Shown here: positions 18,003 to 26,539 of the stretch, in pieces
Layout of the letters: each line of letters begins with the position of its first letter
How positions within the stretch are numbered: the stretch's first letter is position 1
Translations under genes and position numbers: made by a program
The notes under the pieces: model-generated
What the model saw: only the letters and a program-made list of their open reading frames with translations
The model's database searches: none
What the model was told of the DNA's origin: nothing
Source: Mycolicibacterium goodii
Lineage (GTDB): Bacteria > Actinomycetota > Actinomycetes > Mycobacteriales > Mycobacteriaceae
Length of the DNA: 64,000 bases
Direction: 5' to 3'
NCBI RefSeq assembly: GCF_001187505.1
Contig: NZ_CP012150.1
Coordinates: forward strand, 1,674,001 to 1,738,000

Positions 18003-19465
18003 GTGCCGCGACCGAAGAACCCACGCCGGATCCGATCGCCGATGCCGACGCGTTGGTCGCCGCGGTGGCCCCTGGGCTGAACGCCCCTGGGGTGCAGGCC
18101 GACGACGTCATCCTGGTGACCGGCCCCTGGCTCGCGGGCACGTCGAGTGTACTTGCGGCACTGCGGGAACGGATGCCGCAACATTCGTTCGTCGAATCCG
18201 ACGGCCTGCCCGCGGGTGCGGCGCCCAAGGCGGTGGTGTTCGTGGTCTCCGCCGCCGCGGCGGTCACCGAATCCGATTGTGCGCTACTCGATCTGGCGTC
18301 GCAGTACACCGATCTGGTGGTGGGTGCGGTGGCCAAGGTCGACGCGCACCGAAACTGGCGCGATGTGCGCGAGATGAACGCCAAGACCCTCGCCGCGCGG
18401 TCGCGCCGTTACGAGCGGATGCCGTGGGCCGGGGTGGCCGCAGCGCCCGATCTGGGCGAACCCCGACTCGATGAGCTCGTGGAAGTGCTCGAGGCCCGGC
18501 TGGCCGACCGGGACATGTTGCGGCGCAACCGGTTACGGGCGTGGGAGGCCAGGCTGGAGGCGGTCATCGGCCGGTACGACGCCGACGCGGCGGGCGCCGA
18601 CCGCAAGGCCAGGATGCAGGCACTGCGCGAGCGGCGCACCGAGATCAACCGCGAACGCAGGCTCGCCAAGACCGAGCGCAGCATCGCGCTGCGCAGCCAG
18701 CTGCAGCAGGCGCGCGTGCAGCTCGGCTATTTCGCGCGCAACCGGTGCAACTCGGTGCGCACCGAGCTGCAGGAGGACGTCGCCGCACTCGGCAGGCGCC
18801 GGATCGGGGATTTCGAGTCCTACGTGCGTCAGCGCTGGGATGACGTGGTGGGGGAGGTGGACGAGGGCGTCGCGGTGCACCTCGGTGACGTCGCGTCGGA
18901 ACTGGACCTCCTCGCGCCGGAGGCACCGGAGCGTCCCGCGGCACCCGACATCGCATCGCCGCCACTGAAGACCCGCACCGTGGAGACCCGGCTGATGGCG
19001 GTGCTCGCGGTCGGCTTCGGGCTCGGGGTCGCGCTCGCGGTGAGCCGCCTGCTGGCCGGGGCGGCGCCCCGGCTCGCGGTCACCGGCCTCGCGGTCGGGG
19101 CGCTGGTGGGTCTGCTGCTGGCGGTGTGGGTGGTGAGCATCCGCGGTCTGCTGCACGACCGCGCGGTGCTCGACCGGTGGGCCAACGACACCACCGGCAC
19201 CGTTCGCTGCGCGCTGGAGGAAATCGTGGCGACCCGGGTGCTGCACGCCGAGGCCGACCTCACCAGGCAGCTGGCGCAGCGCGACGAGGCCGAGGCCGCG
19301 GCGGCCGCGGAACAGATCGCGGCGATCGACTCCGAGCTGCGCGAACACGCCGTCGCGACCGCGCGGGCGGCCGCCATGCGGGACCGCCGGATACCCCCGC
19401 TGCGGCGCGCGCTCGAGGTCGTCCGGGCCGATTTGTACGGGAATTCCTCGTCTACTGACCAGTAA
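17999..19465 (+). CDS. Membrane-anchored GTPase-like partner, Rv0210-like
   Basis: A 488-residue partner of the preceding gene. The N-terminal 150 residues hold a degenerate nucleotide-binding fold: VTGPWLAGTSSVLAAL in place of a P-loop and VGAVAKVDAHRNW where NKxD would be. A long charged helical region (about 170-310, RRTEINRERRLAKTERS) follows, then a hairpin of two transmembrane helices (about 335-385), and another coiled-coil-like stretch to the end. The two-helix membrane hairpin between helical arms is the layout of bacterial dynamin-like proteins. The GTG start overlaps the upstream stop. Membrane remodelling is an inference; the nucleotide site may be inactive. Confidence 0.7.
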   Translation: MSAATEEPTPDPIADADALVAAVAPGLNAPGVQADDVILVTGPWLAGTSSVLAALRERMPQHSFVESDGLPAGAAPKAVVFVVSAAAAVTESDCALLDLASQYTDLVVGAVAKVDAHRNWRDVREMNAKTLAARSRRYERMPWAGVAAAPDLGEPRLDELVEVLEARLADRDMLRRNRLRAWEARLEAVIGRYDADAAGADRKARMQALRERRTEINRERRLAKTERSIALRSQLQQARVQLGYFARNRCNSVRTELQEDVAALGRRRIGDFESYVRQRWDDVVGEVDEGVAVHLGDVASELDLLAPEAPERPAAPDIASPPLKTRTVETRLMAVLAVGFGLGVALAVSRLLAGAAPRLAVTGLAVGALVGLLLAVWVVSIRGLLHDRAVLDRWANDTTGTVRCALEEIVATRVLHAEADLTRQLAQRDEAEAAAAAEQIAAIDSELREHAVATARAAAMRDRRIPPLRRALEVVRADLYGNSSSTDQ

Positions 19466-19622
19466 CCCGTCGTTGGCCTGAACTGAATCGTTCCTGTGAG
19501 TGATTGGACACCACAACTGGCTCACGGCTCATATGTGACGCGCGTTAACCTCTACCCAAGGGGCAGCCGTAACCGCGTTGTGACGTGGCTTGGGTTCCAA
19601 AAAACCTACGCAGGAGAATGCA

Positions 19623-21449
19623 ATGACCTCAGCGACCATTCCGGGTTTGGACACCGCACCGACGAAACATCAGGGACTGCTGGCGTGGGTCCAGGAGGTT
19701 GCGGAGCTGACGCAGCCGGATCGCGTGGTGTTCGCCGACGGTTCCGACGAGGAGTACGAGCGACTGTGCACCCACCTCGTCGAGGTCGGCACGTTCCAGA
19801 AGCTCAACCCCGAGAAGCAGCCCAATTCCTACCTTGCGCTCTCCGACCCGTCCGACGTTGCGCGTGTCGAATCCCGCACCTTCATCTGCACCGAACGCGA
19901 GATCGACGCCGGTCCGACGAACAACTGGATGGATCCGGCCGAGATGCGCCGCGTCATGACCGATCTGTACCGGGGCTCGATGCGCGGCCGCACCCTCTAC
20001 GTCGTCCCCTTCTGCATGGGTCCGCTGGACGCCGAGGACCCCAAGCTGGGCGTGGAGATCACCGACTCCGAGTACGTCGTCGTCTCGATGCGCACGATGA
20101 CCCGGATGGGACAGGCCGCGCTGGAAAAGCTCGGCGACGACGGCTTCTTCGTCAAGGCGCTGCACTCGATCGGTGCGCCGCTCGAACCCGGCCAGGCCGA
20201 CGTGCCGTGGCCGTGCAACGACACCAAGTACATCACCCACTTCCCCGAGAGCCGCGAGATCTGGAGCTACGGTTCGGGTTACGGCGGCAACGCGCTACTG
20301 GGCAAGAAGTGCTATTCGCTGCGCATCGCGTCGGCCATGGCCCACGACGAGGGCTGGCTGGCCGAGCACATGCTGATCCTCAAGCTGATCTCACCGGAGA
20401 ACAAGGCGTACTTCATCGCCGCGGCGTTCCCGTCGGCGTGCGGTAAGACCAACCTCGCGATGCTGCAGCCCACGATCCCGGGTTGGCGCGCCGAGACCGT
20501 CGGCGACGACATCGCGTGGATGCGGTTCGGCAAGGACGGCCGGCTGTACGCGACCAATCCCGAATTCGGTTTCTTCGGCGTCGCGCCGGGCACCAACTGG
20601 TCGTCGAACCCCAACGCCATGAAGACCATCGCCGCGGGCAACACCGTGTTCACCAACGTCGCGAGGACCGACGACGGTGATGTGTGGTGGGAGGGCCTGG
20701 AGGGCGACCCCGACCACCTGATCGACTGGAAGGGCAACGACTGGTACCGCGAGTCGGAAGACAAAGCGGCGCACCCGAACTCGCGCTACTGCACCCCGAT
20801 CTCGCAGTGCCCGACGCTGGCGCCGGAGTGGGACGACCCGCAGGGTGTGCCGATCTCGGCGATCCTGTTCGGCGGCCGCCGCAAGACCACGGTTCCGCTG
20901 ATCACCGAGGCCCGCGACTGGCAGCACGGCGTGTTCATCGGCGCGACCTTAGGTTCCGAGCAGACCGCGGCCGCCGAGGGCAAGGTCGGCACCGTGCGCC
21001 GCGACCCGATGGCGATGCTGCCGTTCCTCGGCTACAACGTGGGCGACTACTTCGCGCACTGGATCAACGTTGGCAAGAACGCCGACGAGTCCAAGCTGCC
21101 GAAGGTGTTCTTCGTCAACTGGTTCCGCCGCGGCGAAGACGGCCGGTTCCTGTGGCCGGGCTTCGGTGAGAACAGCCGGGTGCTCAAGTGGGCCATCGAG
21201 CGCATCGAGCACAAGGCCGACGGCAAGAGCACCCCGATCGGCATCGTGCCGACCGCGGCCGATCTGGACCTCGAAGGCCTCGATGTCGACCCGGCCGATG
21301 TCGACGAGGCGCTGGCCGTCAAGGCCGAGGAGTGGCGGGCCGAGCTTCCGCTGATCGAGGAGTGGTTCGAGTTCGTCGGCGAGAAGCTGCCGACCGGCCT
21401 CAAGGACGAGTTCGACGCGCTCAAGCACCGGTTGTCCGAAGAGTCGTAG
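19623..21449 (+). CDS. pckG: Phosphoenolpyruvate carboxykinase, GTP-dependent
   Basis: The gluconeogenic enzyme converting oxaloacetate and GTP to PEP, CO2 and GDP; 608 residues, the length of the M. smegmatis enzyme. The kinase P-loop [12 protein letters not shown] includes the reactive Cys273; [12 protein letters not shown], the Mn-binding region [17 protein letters not shown] and [12 protein letters not shown] are all in place. The start ATG follows AGGAGA by about six bases. The 157-base upstream gap contains a partial CRP-like half site (TGTGA) that is too weak to call. Equivalent to Rv0211. Confidence 0.97.
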   Translation: MTSATIPGLDTAPTKHQGLLAWVQEVAELTQPDRVVFADGSDEEYERLCTHLVEVGTFQKLNPEKQPNSYLALSDPSDVARVESRTFICTEREIDAGPTNNWMDPAEMRRVMTDLYRGSMRGRTLYVVPFCMGPLDAEDPKLGVEITDSEYVVVSMRTMTRMGQAALEKLGDDGFFVKALHSIGAPLEPGQADVPWPCNDTKYITHFPESREIWSYGSGYGGNALLGKKCYSLRIASAMAHDEGWLAEHMLILKLISPENKAYFIAAAFPSACGKTNLAMLQPTIPGWRAETVGDDIAWMRFGKDGRLYATNPEFGFFGVAPGTNWSSNPNAMKTIAAGNTVFTNVARTDDGDVWWEGLEGDPDHLIDWKGNDWYRESEDKAAHPNSRYCTPISQCPTLAPEWDDPQGVPISAILFGGRRKTTVPLITEARDWQHGVFIGATLGSEQTAAAEGKVGTVRRDPMAMLPFLGYNVGDYFAHWINVGKNADESKLPKVFFVNWFRRGEDGRFLWPGFGENSRVLKWAIERIEHKADGKSTPIGIVPTAADLDLEGLDVDPADVDEALAVKAEEWRAELPLIEEWFEFVGEKLPTGLKDEFDALKHRLSEES

Positions 21450-21507
21450 CGCTCCCGCTCGACGCATATCTGGTCGGCTTGTCGGGGGCCGCTGTGACGA
21501 TGCGGGC

Positions 21508-22404
21508 ATGCGACAGCTGATCGTCGGTAGCCAGGCCCTCGCGAACGGCACCGTCACCGAGCACGAGCTGCGCCGGCGGTACCGGCGGATGTACCGCGAC
21601 ATCTACATCCCGGCGGGATACACCCCGACGCTGATCGACCACATCGACGGCGCCTGGCTGCGGTCGGGCCGCCAGGGCGTCGTCGCGGGCGTCGCGGCGT
21701 CGGCGCTGTTCGGCGCCGATTGGGTGGACGACGGGATCGCGGTGGAGATGGTGTGGGACAACACCCGACCGCCGCCGGGGATCATCGCGCGGGCCGAGCG
21801 CATCGAGGACGACGAGATCACCACCGCGGAGTGCATCCGCGTCACCACGCCGGCCCGCACGGCGTTCGATCTGGGACGTCATCTCCGACGCGGCGAGGCG
21901 CTGGCCCGGATGGACGCGTTGATGCGCGCGACCGCGTTCTCGCCCGACGACGTCGCGGTGCTCGCCGAGCGCTACCGCGGCGCGCGGGGCATCCGCCGGC
22001 TTCGCGAGCTGCTACCGCTGGTGGACGGCGGCGCCGAATCTCCCCGGGAGACGCGGACCCGGTTGCTGCTCCTCGACGCGGGGTTTCCACGCCCGACGAC
22101 GCAGATTCCCGCGGTTGACGACCGGGGCCGGCCGGTGCGCATGCTCGACATGGGCTGGGAGGAATTCATGGTCGCGGTCGAGTACGACGGGGATCAACAC
22201 CGAACCGACCGCGCGCGGTACGTCAAGGACATCCGGGTGTGGCCGCGATTGCGCGATTTGGGGTGGGACGTGATCCGCGTGGTCAAAGAGGACCGCGACG
22301 TCGATGTCCTGCAGCGGGTGCATCGGGCGCTGGTCGCGCGGGGCTGGGACGGAAAACTGCTCACCCGATTCCGTCCGATGACGCGCATGCGCACGAGCCT
22401 GTAG
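21508..22404 (+). CDS. DUF559-type (Vsr-like PD-(D/E)XK) protein
   Basis: A 298-residue protein of a family abundant in mycobacteria. Residues 1-180 are a helical, Arg-rich region with the AbiEi-like RITTPARTAFDLGR type of motif (here VTTPARTAFDLGR). Residues 190-290 are a DUF559/very-short-patch-repair-like nuclease fold: MLDMGWEEFMVAVEYDGDQH supplies the acidic residues and WDVIRVVKEDRD follows. The two parts resemble solitary members of the AbiE-antitoxin/endonuclease-like superfamily. No toxin partner is adjacent, and its cellular role is unknown. It ends inside the left arm of a strong hairpin. Confidence 0.75.
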   Translation: MRQLIVGSQALANGTVTEHELRRRYRRMYRDIYIPAGYTPTLIDHIDGAWLRSGRQGVVAGVAASALFGADWVDDGIAVEMVWDNTRPPPGIIARAERIEDDEITTAECIRVTTPARTAFDLGRHLRRGEALARMDALMRATAFSPDDVAVLAERYRGARGIRRLRELLPLVDGGAESPRETRTRLLLLDAGFPRPTTQIPAVDDRGRPVRMLDMGWEEFMVAVEYDGDQHRTDRARYVKDIRVWPRLRDLGWDVIRVVKEDRDVDVLQRVHRALVARGWDGKLLTRFRPMTRMRTSL

Positions 22405-22443
22405 TTACCGAGGGAAAGTGCGAGTAGCGCACTCGGTAACTAC
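22401..22443 (+). terminator. Long nested hairpin covering the stop codon
   Basis: GTAGTTACCGAG (22401-22412) pairs perfectly with CTCGGTAACTAC (22432-22443), and an inner GTGCG/CGCAC stem (22418-22422, 22428-22432) could form in the loop. The TAG stop (22402-22404) lies in the left arm. There is no U-tract. It probably ends transcription before fadD4. Confidence 0.6.
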
Positions 22444-22460
22444 AGCGTCGACGCAAACCA

Positions 22461-22498
22461 GCGCCACTTGACACCCGTCAAGTGGCGCCGGTTACAGT
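22461..22498 (+). promoter_or_regulatory. Leaderless promoter and operator-like palindrome for fadD4
   Basis: GCGCCACTTGAC (22461-22472) and GTCAAGTGGCGC (22477-22488) are a perfect 12-bp inverted repeat with a four-base centre. It overlaps a -35 TTGACA (22469-22474). An 18-base spacer leads to -10 TACAGT (22493-22498), and ATG 22505 follows after six bases, so the mRNA should be leaderless. The palindrome position suggests repression by a dimeric regulator. Confidence 0.6.
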
Positions 22499-22504
22499 CA
22501 GCTC

Positions 22505-24019
22505 ATGCAGATCCGCGAGCACATCGGCACGAACAAGCCCGCCGTCATCCTCCACCCGTCCGGAACCGTCGTCACCTTCGATGAGCTCGAGGCGCGCGCC
22601 AACCGTCTGGCGCATCATTTCCGTGCTCAGGGCCTGCGTGAGGGCGATGTCGTCGCGATCCTGATGGAGAACAACGAGCACATCCACGCGGTGATGTGGG
22701 CCGCGCGCCGCAGCGGCCTGTACTACGTGCCCATCAGCACGCACCTGACCGCAGCCGAGGCCGCGTACATCGTCGACAACAGCGGCGCCAAGGCGATCGT
22801 CGGCTCGGCCGCGCTGCGCGAAACCCTCGCGGGTCTCGGCGCCGAGCTTCCCGGCGGCCTGCCAGACACATTGCTGATCGCCGACGGTGACCTCGACGGC
22901 TGGCTGCGTTACCCGCAGGCCGTGGCCGATCAGCCCGACACCCCGATCGACGACGAACTCGACGGCGATCTGCTGCAGTACTCGTCGGGCACCACGGGCA
23001 GGCCCAAGGGCATCAAGCGGGAACTGCCGCACGTGCATCCGTCGCAGAACCCGGGCATGATGGCGGCCCTGGTCGGTTTCTGGATGCACCCGAACGCGGT
23101 GTACCTGTCGCCCGCGCCGCTGTACCACACGGCACCGTCGGTGTGGTCCATGCAGGTTCAGGCCGCGGGCATCACCACCGTGGTGATGGAGAAGTTCGAC
23201 GCCGAAGGCTGCCTCGACGCGATCCAGAAGCATCGCGTGACGCATGGGCAGTTCGTGCCTGCGATGTTCACCCGCATGCTGAAACTGCCTGAGTCCGTGC
23301 GCAAGTCGTACGATCTGACCAGCCTGGAGCGGATCATGCACGCCGCGGCGCCGTGCCCGATCGAGATCAAGAAGCAGATGATCGACTGGTGGGGCCCGAT
23401 CGTCGACGAGTACTACGCGTCCTCGGAGGCCATCGGCGCCACGCTGATCACCGCCGAGGAGTGGTTGAAGCACCCCGGCTCGGTCGGCAGGGCGCTCACC
23501 AGCGTGGTGCATGTGCTCGACGAGGACGGCAACGAACAGCCGCCAGGCAGGCCCGGCGAGATCTACTTCGAGGGCGGCCAGGATTTCGAGTACCTCAACG
23601 ACGCCGAGAAGACCGCGTCCTCACGCGACAAGCGCGGCTGGAAAACCGTGGGCGACATCGGATATCTCGACGAGGAGGGCTACCTCTACCTCACCGACCG
23701 CCGCCACCACATGATCATCTCCGGCGGGGTGAACATCTACCCGCAGGAGGCCGAGAACCTGCTCGTCACGCACCCGTTGGTGATGGACGCCGCGGTGTTC
23801 GGCATCCCGGACGACGAGATGGGCCAGAGCGTGAAGGGTGTCGTGCAGACGGTCGACCCCGCCGACGCCACACCGGAATTCGCCGAGGAACTGCTCGGCT
23901 GGCTGCGGGACCGGCTCGCGCACTACAAATGCCCGCGGTCGATCTCGTTCGAGCCGCAGCTGCCGCGCACCGACACCGGCAAGTTGTACAAGCAGGAGCT
24001 CATCGCGAAGTATTCGTGA
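22505..24019 (+). CDS. fadD4: Acyl-CoA synthetase FadD4-like
   Basis: An AMP-forming acyl-CoA ligase of 504 residues that would activate a fatty or other carboxylic acid with ATP and CoA. The AMP-binding motif YSSGTTGRPKG is near residue 159, EYYASSEAIGATLIT is the A5 region, GDIGYLDEEGYLYLTDR the A7/A8 hinge, and PRTDTGKLYKQEL carries the catalytic A10 lysine. The order after PEP carboxykinase and the presence of the Rv0216 homologue nearby match the M. tuberculosis fadD4 (Rv0214) locus. No Shine-Dalgarno is present and the promoter is leaderless. The crotonase starts one base after its stop, so they form an operon. The acyl substrate is unknown. Confidence 0.85.
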   Translation: MQIREHIGTNKPAVILHPSGTVVTFDELEARANRLAHHFRAQGLREGDVVAILMENNEHIHAVMWAARRSGLYYVPISTHLTAAEAAYIVDNSGAKAIVGSAALRETLAGLGAELPGGLPDTLLIADGDLDGWLRYPQAVADQPDTPIDDELDGDLLQYSSGTTGRPKGIKRELPHVHPSQNPGMMAALVGFWMHPNAVYLSPAPLYHTAPSVWSMQVQAAGITTVVMEKFDAEGCLDAIQKHRVTHGQFVPAMFTRMLKLPESVRKSYDLTSLERIMHAAAPCPIEIKKQMIDWWGPIVDEYYASSEAIGATLITAEEWLKHPGSVGRALTSVVHVLDEDGNEQPPGRPGEIYFEGGQDFEYLNDAEKTASSRDKRGWKTVGDIGYLDEEGYLYLTDRRHHMIISGGVNIYPQEAENLLVTHPLVMDAAVFGIPDDEMGQSVKGVVQTVDPADATPEFAEELLGWLRDRLAHYKCPRSISFEPQLPRTDTGKLYKQELIAKYS

Positions 24020-24020
24020 T

Positions 24021-24920
24021 GTGATCGAACTGCCTGGCGGCATCCGGATCGGGCTGGACACCGACGATCTCGACGATGCGACGTTCACGCTGAGCGAGTC
24101 CACCGGCGACGACCGCAGGGTCGTCGCGGTGGACTCGATCGCGGACACCCTCGCCCTGCTGACCGAGCGCTGCGGACACTGGCCGCAGACCGCGGCGGTG
24201 TGCGACGACGTGCTGCGCAGTGTCGACCCGGCAGCCTCGACGTTGCGCGGGGTGATCACCGAATCCCTGGCGTACTCCACCCTGCAGGCCGGTGCGGAGT
24301 TCGCGCGCTGGCTCGACGAACGCGGTCCGGCGACGGCGCCGCACCTGCCCGATCCGGTGCGGGCCCACCGCGACGGCAACACGCTGTACGTGCGGTTCAA
24401 CCGCCCGCAGCGGCACAACGCGTTCTCCACCGATGCCAGGGCCGCCCTGTTGGAGGCGCTGGAGGTGGCGCGGCTGGATCCGTCGGTCGACGAGGTGATC
24501 CTCGGCGGCAACGGCCGAAGTTTCTGCAGCGGTGGTGATCTCGCCGAGTTCGGTTCGTTCGCCGATCCGGTCAGCGCGCATCTGGCCCGGACCAGACACT
24601 CTCCGGCGTTGGTGCTCGACGAGTTGACCGCCCGCCTCGGTAGACGGTGCCGCGCGCAGGTGCACGGGCAGGTGCTGGGCAGCGGACTGGAGATGGCGTG
24701 CTACTGCGGGTGGGTGAGCTGTGATCCGGACGCGACGCTGGGCCTGCCGGAGTTGACGCTCGGCCTGATTCCCGGCGCGGGTGGCACCGTGAGCATCACC
24801 CGCCGGATCGGCCGTTGGCGCATGGCGTATCTGGTGCTGACCGGCCGCACGATCGACCCCACGACGGCACTGTCGTGGGGTCTGGTCGACGAGATCGTCA
24901 GCGTTGCCGCGCCGGCCTGA
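24021..24920 (+). CDS. Enoyl-CoA hydratase/isomerase family protein (crotonase)
   Basis: A 299-residue crotonase-fold protein, co-transcribed with the acyl-CoA ligase. The oxyanion-hole segments are GGNGRSFCSGGDLAEFG (about 155-171) and HGQVLGSGLEMAC, and LPELTLGLIPGAGGT has the Glu expected of hydratases. About 110 N-terminal residues precede the crotonase core, which is longer than the family norm of 260; this extension is Asp-rich and unrecognised. The start is GTG 24021, since the ATG overlapping the previous stop is immediately terminated. It overlaps the convergent SDR gene by 23 bases. Confidence 0.82.
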   Translation: MIELPGGIRIGLDTDDLDDATFTLSESTGDDRRVVAVDSIADTLALLTERCGHWPQTAAVCDDVLRSVDPAASTLRGVITESLAYSTLQAGAEFARWLDERGPATAPHLPDPVRAHRDGNTLYVRFNRPQRHNAFSTDARAALLEALEVARLDPSVDEVILGGNGRSFCSGGDLAEFGSFADPVSAHLARTRHSPALVLDELTARLGRRCRAQVHGQVLGSGLEMACYCGWVSCDPDATLGLPELTLGLIPGAGGTVSITRRIGRWRMAYLVLTGRTIDPTTALSWGLVDEIVSVAAPA

Positions 24921-25608
24921 CGATCACCTCGTTGACGTCGACATCGGCGGGCTCGTTGACGGCGTAGGAGACCGCACGCGCGATCGCGTCGGGCGGGATC
25001 GACTCGGCCCGGTAGGTTTCCATCGCGGCCGCCGCGTCGGGGTCGGTGATCGTCTGCGCCAGTTCGGATTCCACCACGCCGGGGGAGATCGTGGTGACGC
25101 GGATGGACGGGTCGAGCTCGAGGCGCAGGCCCTCGGTGATCGCCCACGCGGCGTACTTCGTCGCGCAGTACACCGCGCCGGTGGGGACCACCTGGTGTGC
25201 GCCGATCGAGGCCATCGTCACGAAGTGGCCGTGGCCCTGCCGCTGGAAGTGCGGCAGCGCCGCGGCGATGCCGTTGAGCAGACCGCGGACGTTGACGTCG
25301 ATCATGGTGTCCCACTCGTCGACCTTGAGCGCCTCCAGGCGCGACAGCGGCATCACACCCGCGTTGTTCACGATCGCGTCGATGCGTCCGTGCTCGCGCA
25401 CCGCCTCGTCCACGAACGCGGTCATGTCGGCCCGGTCGGTGACGTCCACGCGGCGCACCTGCAGGTTCTCGCGTTCGAGGGTGGCCAACCGGTCGGCGCG
25501 CCTGGCGCCGCCGACCACGTGGTGTCCTTCGCCGGCCAGCCGGATCGCGACGGCTTCGCCGATGCCGCTCGTCACGCCGGTGACCAGGATGATCTTGTGT
25601 TCGCTCAT
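24898..25608 (-). CDS. Short-chain dehydrogenase/reductase
   Basis: A classical SDR of 236 residues. TGVTSGIG is the NADP(H)-binding glycine motif, VNNAGVMPLSR the NAG motif, MASIGAHQVVPTGAVYCATK gives catalytic Ser, Tyr and Lys, and ISPGVVES the post-catalytic loop. The Arg-Arg after the second beta strand (GGARRADRL) favours NADP. The start is ATG 25608 (MSEHKIILV). It is divergent from an XRE/MmyB-type regulator across 100 bases, an arrangement in which the regulator usually controls the SDR. Substrate not predictable. Confidence 0.87.
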   Translation of the reverse strand: MSEHKIILVTGVTSGIGEAVAIRLAGEGHHVVGGARRADRLATLERENLQVRRVDVTDRADMTAFVDEAVREHGRIDAIVNNAGVMPLSRLEALKVDEWDTMIDVNVRGLLNGIAAALPHFQRQGHGHFVTMASIGAHQVVPTGAVYCATKYAAWAITEGLRLELDPSIRVTTISPGVVESELAQTITDPDAAAAMETYRAESIPPDAIARAVSYAVNEPADVDVNEVIVRPARQR

Positions 25609-25696
25609 GGCCTCAGCGTCCCGGCCGGGTGGGCCCCCCGCCAGGATGCGGTGTTCCTGGGTGTGCTGCACCCAGGACTGACGACGCAGCCACATC

Positions 25697-25708
25697 TAGG
25701 GTGATGCC
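25697..25708 (+). promoter_or_regulatory. Candidate leaderless -10 for the XRE regulator
   Basis: TAGGGT (25697-25702) fits TANNNT and is followed by exactly six bases before ATG 25709, with no Shine-Dalgarno. The -35 is not clear. Confidence 0.45.
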
Positions 25709-26524
25709 ATGACGGAACTCGGCGACTACCTGCGCAGTCGACGTGCCCTGGTCACCCCGGCCGACGTCGGGCTGCCGGAGACGGGGCGTCGCCGGGTGCC
25801 GGGATTGCGCCGTGAGGAGGTGGCGCTGCTGGCGGGGCTCAGCGTCGACTACTACATCCGCCTGGAACAGGGGCGGGAACGGTCGCCGTCGGCCCAGGTG
25901 CTGGAGGCCCTCGCCGCCGTGCTCAGGCTCGACGACGACGGGCGCAGGCACCTGTTCGCGGTCGCCGGGCTGACCCCGCGGACGCGGCTGACCCCGGTGC
26001 CGGACCGGGTGGACCCGGCGCTGTTGCGGCTCATGGCGGCCTGGCCCGACAACCCGGCCCTGGTGTACAACCGGGCCTACGACCTGCTGGCCACCAACAC
26101 GCTGGCCGATGTCCTGTACGGCGACGTCATGCACGACAACATGCTGGTGATGGTGTTCACCGAACCGCGGGCCCGGGAACTGTATCCCGACTGGGCCGTG
26201 ATCGCCGCCGACGCGGTGGCCGGATTCCGGATGAGCTACGGCATCGCGCCGCACGATCCGCGGATCAACGCGGTGCTGGCCGAGCTGCTCGACCGCAGCG
26301 CGGAGTTCACCGAGTTGTGGCGCAGGCACGACGCCCGAGGAAAATCGAGCACGGTCAAGCGCTTCCGGCATCCGCAGGTGGGTACCTTGACCCTGCAGAT
26401 GCAGACCTTCGACGTGCGGTCCGCACCCGGCCAGGAACTGGTGGTCTACCAGGCCGAACCGGGGACCACCAGCGCCGACGCGCTGAAGCTGCTGGGCAGC
26501 CTGGCTGCCACGGCGGGTGCGTGA
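25709..26524 (+). CDS. XRE-family regulator with MmyB-like ligand domain
   Basis: A 271-residue transcription factor. The N-terminal helix-turn-helix (about 30-80) has PGLRREEVALLAGLSVDYY and RLEQGRERSPSAQVLEALA, typical of the MmyB/XRE group. Residues 95-260 are the MmyB ligand-binding domain, PAS-like, beginning with the family's LRLMAAWPDNPALVYNRAYDLLATN. In Actinobacteria such regulators mostly sit divergent from one SDR they repress, exactly as here with 24898-25608. Some MmyB-type domains bind fatty acids. The next gene follows after 15 bases and may be co-transcribed. Confidence 0.88.
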   Translation: MTELGDYLRSRRALVTPADVGLPETGRRRVPGLRREEVALLAGLSVDYYIRLEQGRERSPSAQVLEALAAVLRLDDDGRRHLFAVAGLTPRTRLTPVPDRVDPALLRLMAAWPDNPALVYNRAYDLLATNTLADVLYGDVMHDNMLVMVFTEPRARELYPDWAVIAADAVAGFRMSYGIAPHDPRINAVLAELLDRSAEFTELWRRHDARGKSSTVKRFRHPQVGTLTLQMQTFDVRSAPGQELVVYQAEPGTTSADALKLLGSLAATAGA

Positions 26525-26539
26525 ATAGCATGGGAAGCC

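Noticed and set aside
19466..19622. Possible CRP site upstream of pckG
   Set aside because: TGTGACGCGCGTTAAC matches only one half of the TGTGA-N6-TCACA consensus.
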